A DNA stretch of 64,000 bases, taken from Dokdonella_A sp963758365. Its GTDB lineage: Bacteria; Pseudomonadota; Gammaproteobacteria; Xanthomonadales; Rhodanobacteraceae. Numbering within the stretch: position 1 is the first letter of the stretch; every line of letters starts with the position of its first letter. The stretch is taken from NCBI GenBank assembly GCA_963758365.1, contig CAVWVB010000001.1, positions 186,001 to 250,000 of the forward strand, given 5' to 3'. The notes under the pieces were generated by a model. That model was not told where the DNA came from and did no database searches. It worked only from the letters and a program-made list of their open reading frames with translations. The translations under genes and the position numbers were made by a program. Shown piece after piece: positions 63,362 through 64,000 of the stretch.

Positions 63362-63571
63362 ATGCGCCTGTTTGTTCCCGTCGAGGACGCCAGCATCGAT
63401 CAGGCGACGGAGCGGCTCGTGCCGTACCGCTGCGGTCTCGCCTGCGCTCACGCGTTGCGCGAGACCCTGGTATTGCGGGACGGTGTCTGGATCGCGCGCA
63501 CTGCGCTCAGCGAGCGATCTGCATCTCGTCGCCCGGAGCCGCACCGATCCGGCGTGCCTCACCCGCGTTGA
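63362..63571 (+). CDS. Small hypothetical protein
   Basis: 69 residues beginning MRLFVPVEDASIDQATERLV, then PYRCGLACAHALRETL. The N-terminal FVPV-D and LVPY pattern resembles short conserved proteobacterial proteins of unknown function. A strong ribosome binding site (GAGGAGAGGAG) supports translation. Its last 65 nt overlap, on the opposite strand, the 3' end of the DUF192 gene. No membrane segment or signal peptide. Confidence 0.55.
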   Translation: MRLFVPVEDASIDQATERLVPYRCGLACAHALRETLVLRDGVWIARTALSERSASRRPEPHRSGVPHPR

Positions 63572-63953
63572 GCTCGAGCACGTAGCGGGCCGGAGCGCCG
63601 CTCGAGTAGGCGGGGCAGGGGTCGGCCGTGCAGGGCTGCACGTCGTGCTGCACGCTGAGCAGGCGCCGGTCGCCATTGAAGAACAGCATGTCCAGCGGGA
63701 TCTTCGTGTTCTTCATCCAGAACGCGCGCGGAATCTCGTCCTGGAACTCGAACAGCATGCCGTGGTCGGCAGCCATCTTGGTACGGTCCATCAGGCCGTG
63801 CTCCCGCGCGGGCTCGGTGTCCGCGATTTCGACCCCATAGTGGTGGCCGGCGAGTTCGACCGACGGTCCCTTGGCCCCGCAGCCCTGGATGGAAGCGCCG
63901 GTCGCGAGTGCGATCAGCACAGGCAACAGCGATGGAAACGTTCGTGCTTTCAT
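63507..63953 (-). CDS. DUF192 family exported protein
   Basis: 148 residues. N-terminal signal with a possible lipobox (GASIQGC). Then the DUF192 fold: EIADTEPAREHGLMDRTKMA, GMLFEFQ and FWMKNTKIPLDMLFF, with GDEMQIAR at the end. Role unknown; the family is widespread and mostly periplasmic. Complete within the window, starting 47 nt from its edge. Tail overlaps the small gene at 63362 on the other strand. Confidence 0.9.
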   Translation of the reverse strand: MKARTFPSLLPVLIALATGASIQGCGAKGPSVELAGHHYGVEIADTEPAREHGLMDRTKMAADHGMLFEFQDEIPRAFWMKNTKIPLDMLFFNGDRRLLSVQHDVQPCTADPCPAYSSGAPARYVLELNAGEARRIGAAPGDEMQIAR

Positions 63954-64000
63954 GGCCCAACCCTCTGCTGGAAAGAAAACCGCGGTCCGTCCGCGGACCG

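Overview
The window reads as chromosomal DNA of a high-GC gammaproteobacterium of the Lysobacterales/Xanthomonadales type, possibly close to Rhodanobacteraceae such as Dokdonella. The clues are the conserved core blocks (rpiA, EVE gene, fau, 6S RNA, zapA, zapB-like; ygfB-pepP; adk-membrane protein-mpl; thiE-hemL), a pyrophosphate-dependent PfkA, GTAG-headed REP palindromes, and many exported proteins that end in an F-x-D/N-G-F-E/D tail. The genus is an inference. I saw no tRNA, rRNA, CRISPR array, insertion sequence, integrase or phage gene.

Layout. 1-5.4 kb: a metalloprotease and two paralogous exported proteins separated by the remnant of a second metalloprotease copy, then a patatin and a beta-helix surface protein. 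5.4-8.2 kb: rpiA, EVE, fau, 6S RNA, zapA, zapB-like. 8.2-12.8 kb: a 1524-residue propeller-PAS-PAS-GGDEF-EAL sensor lying between zapB and ygfB. 12.9-20.6 kb: ygfB, pepP, an AcvB/VirJ hydrolase, two envelope proteins and an MprF-type lysyl-phosphatidylglycerol synthase. 20.8-24 kb: a complete cytochrome bd operon including the small subunits CydP and CydX. 24.2-25.6 kb: pepQ. 25.7-37.1 kb: an island of exported proteins with a divergent CadC-like wHTH-TPR regulator, three translationally coupled exported proteins, two paralogous cysteine-rich propellers and a Calx-beta protein, with a shared upstream motif at both ends. 37.3-44.3 kb: a DUF3016 protein, TPP riboswitch-thiC, a fused aspartyl-hydroxylase/sulfotransferase, a ferritin-like protein, and the same two enzyme types as a split pair. 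44.5-47.5 kb: DUF2333 and a GT39 glycosyltransferase. 47.5-54 kb: pyrophosphate metabolism (ppa, H+-PPase, PPi-PFK) next to adk. 54-58.3 kb: membrane proteins and mpl, whose reading frame carries an 86-bp palindromic repeat. 58.3-64 kb: LON-domain protein, glyoxalase I, a Cys/Met PLP enzyme, hemL, thiE, rubredoxin and a DUF192 lipoprotein.

How the genes work together. MprF makes and AcvB-type enzymes hydrolyse lysyl-phosphatidylglycerol, so the 13-21 kb block can set membrane charge. PPi-PFK, the H+-pumping PPase and the soluble PPase all draw on or remove pyrophosphate, and adk interconverts adenylates beside them. The 25-37 kb island looks like one regulon for extracellular or envelope repeat proteins. 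It is the best candidate here for an undescribed system: one membrane-anchored regulator, a shared operator-like motif, and unrelated folds that share a C-terminal tail. The second most notable item is the palindromic repeat built in frame into mpl next to its catalytic acidic motif.
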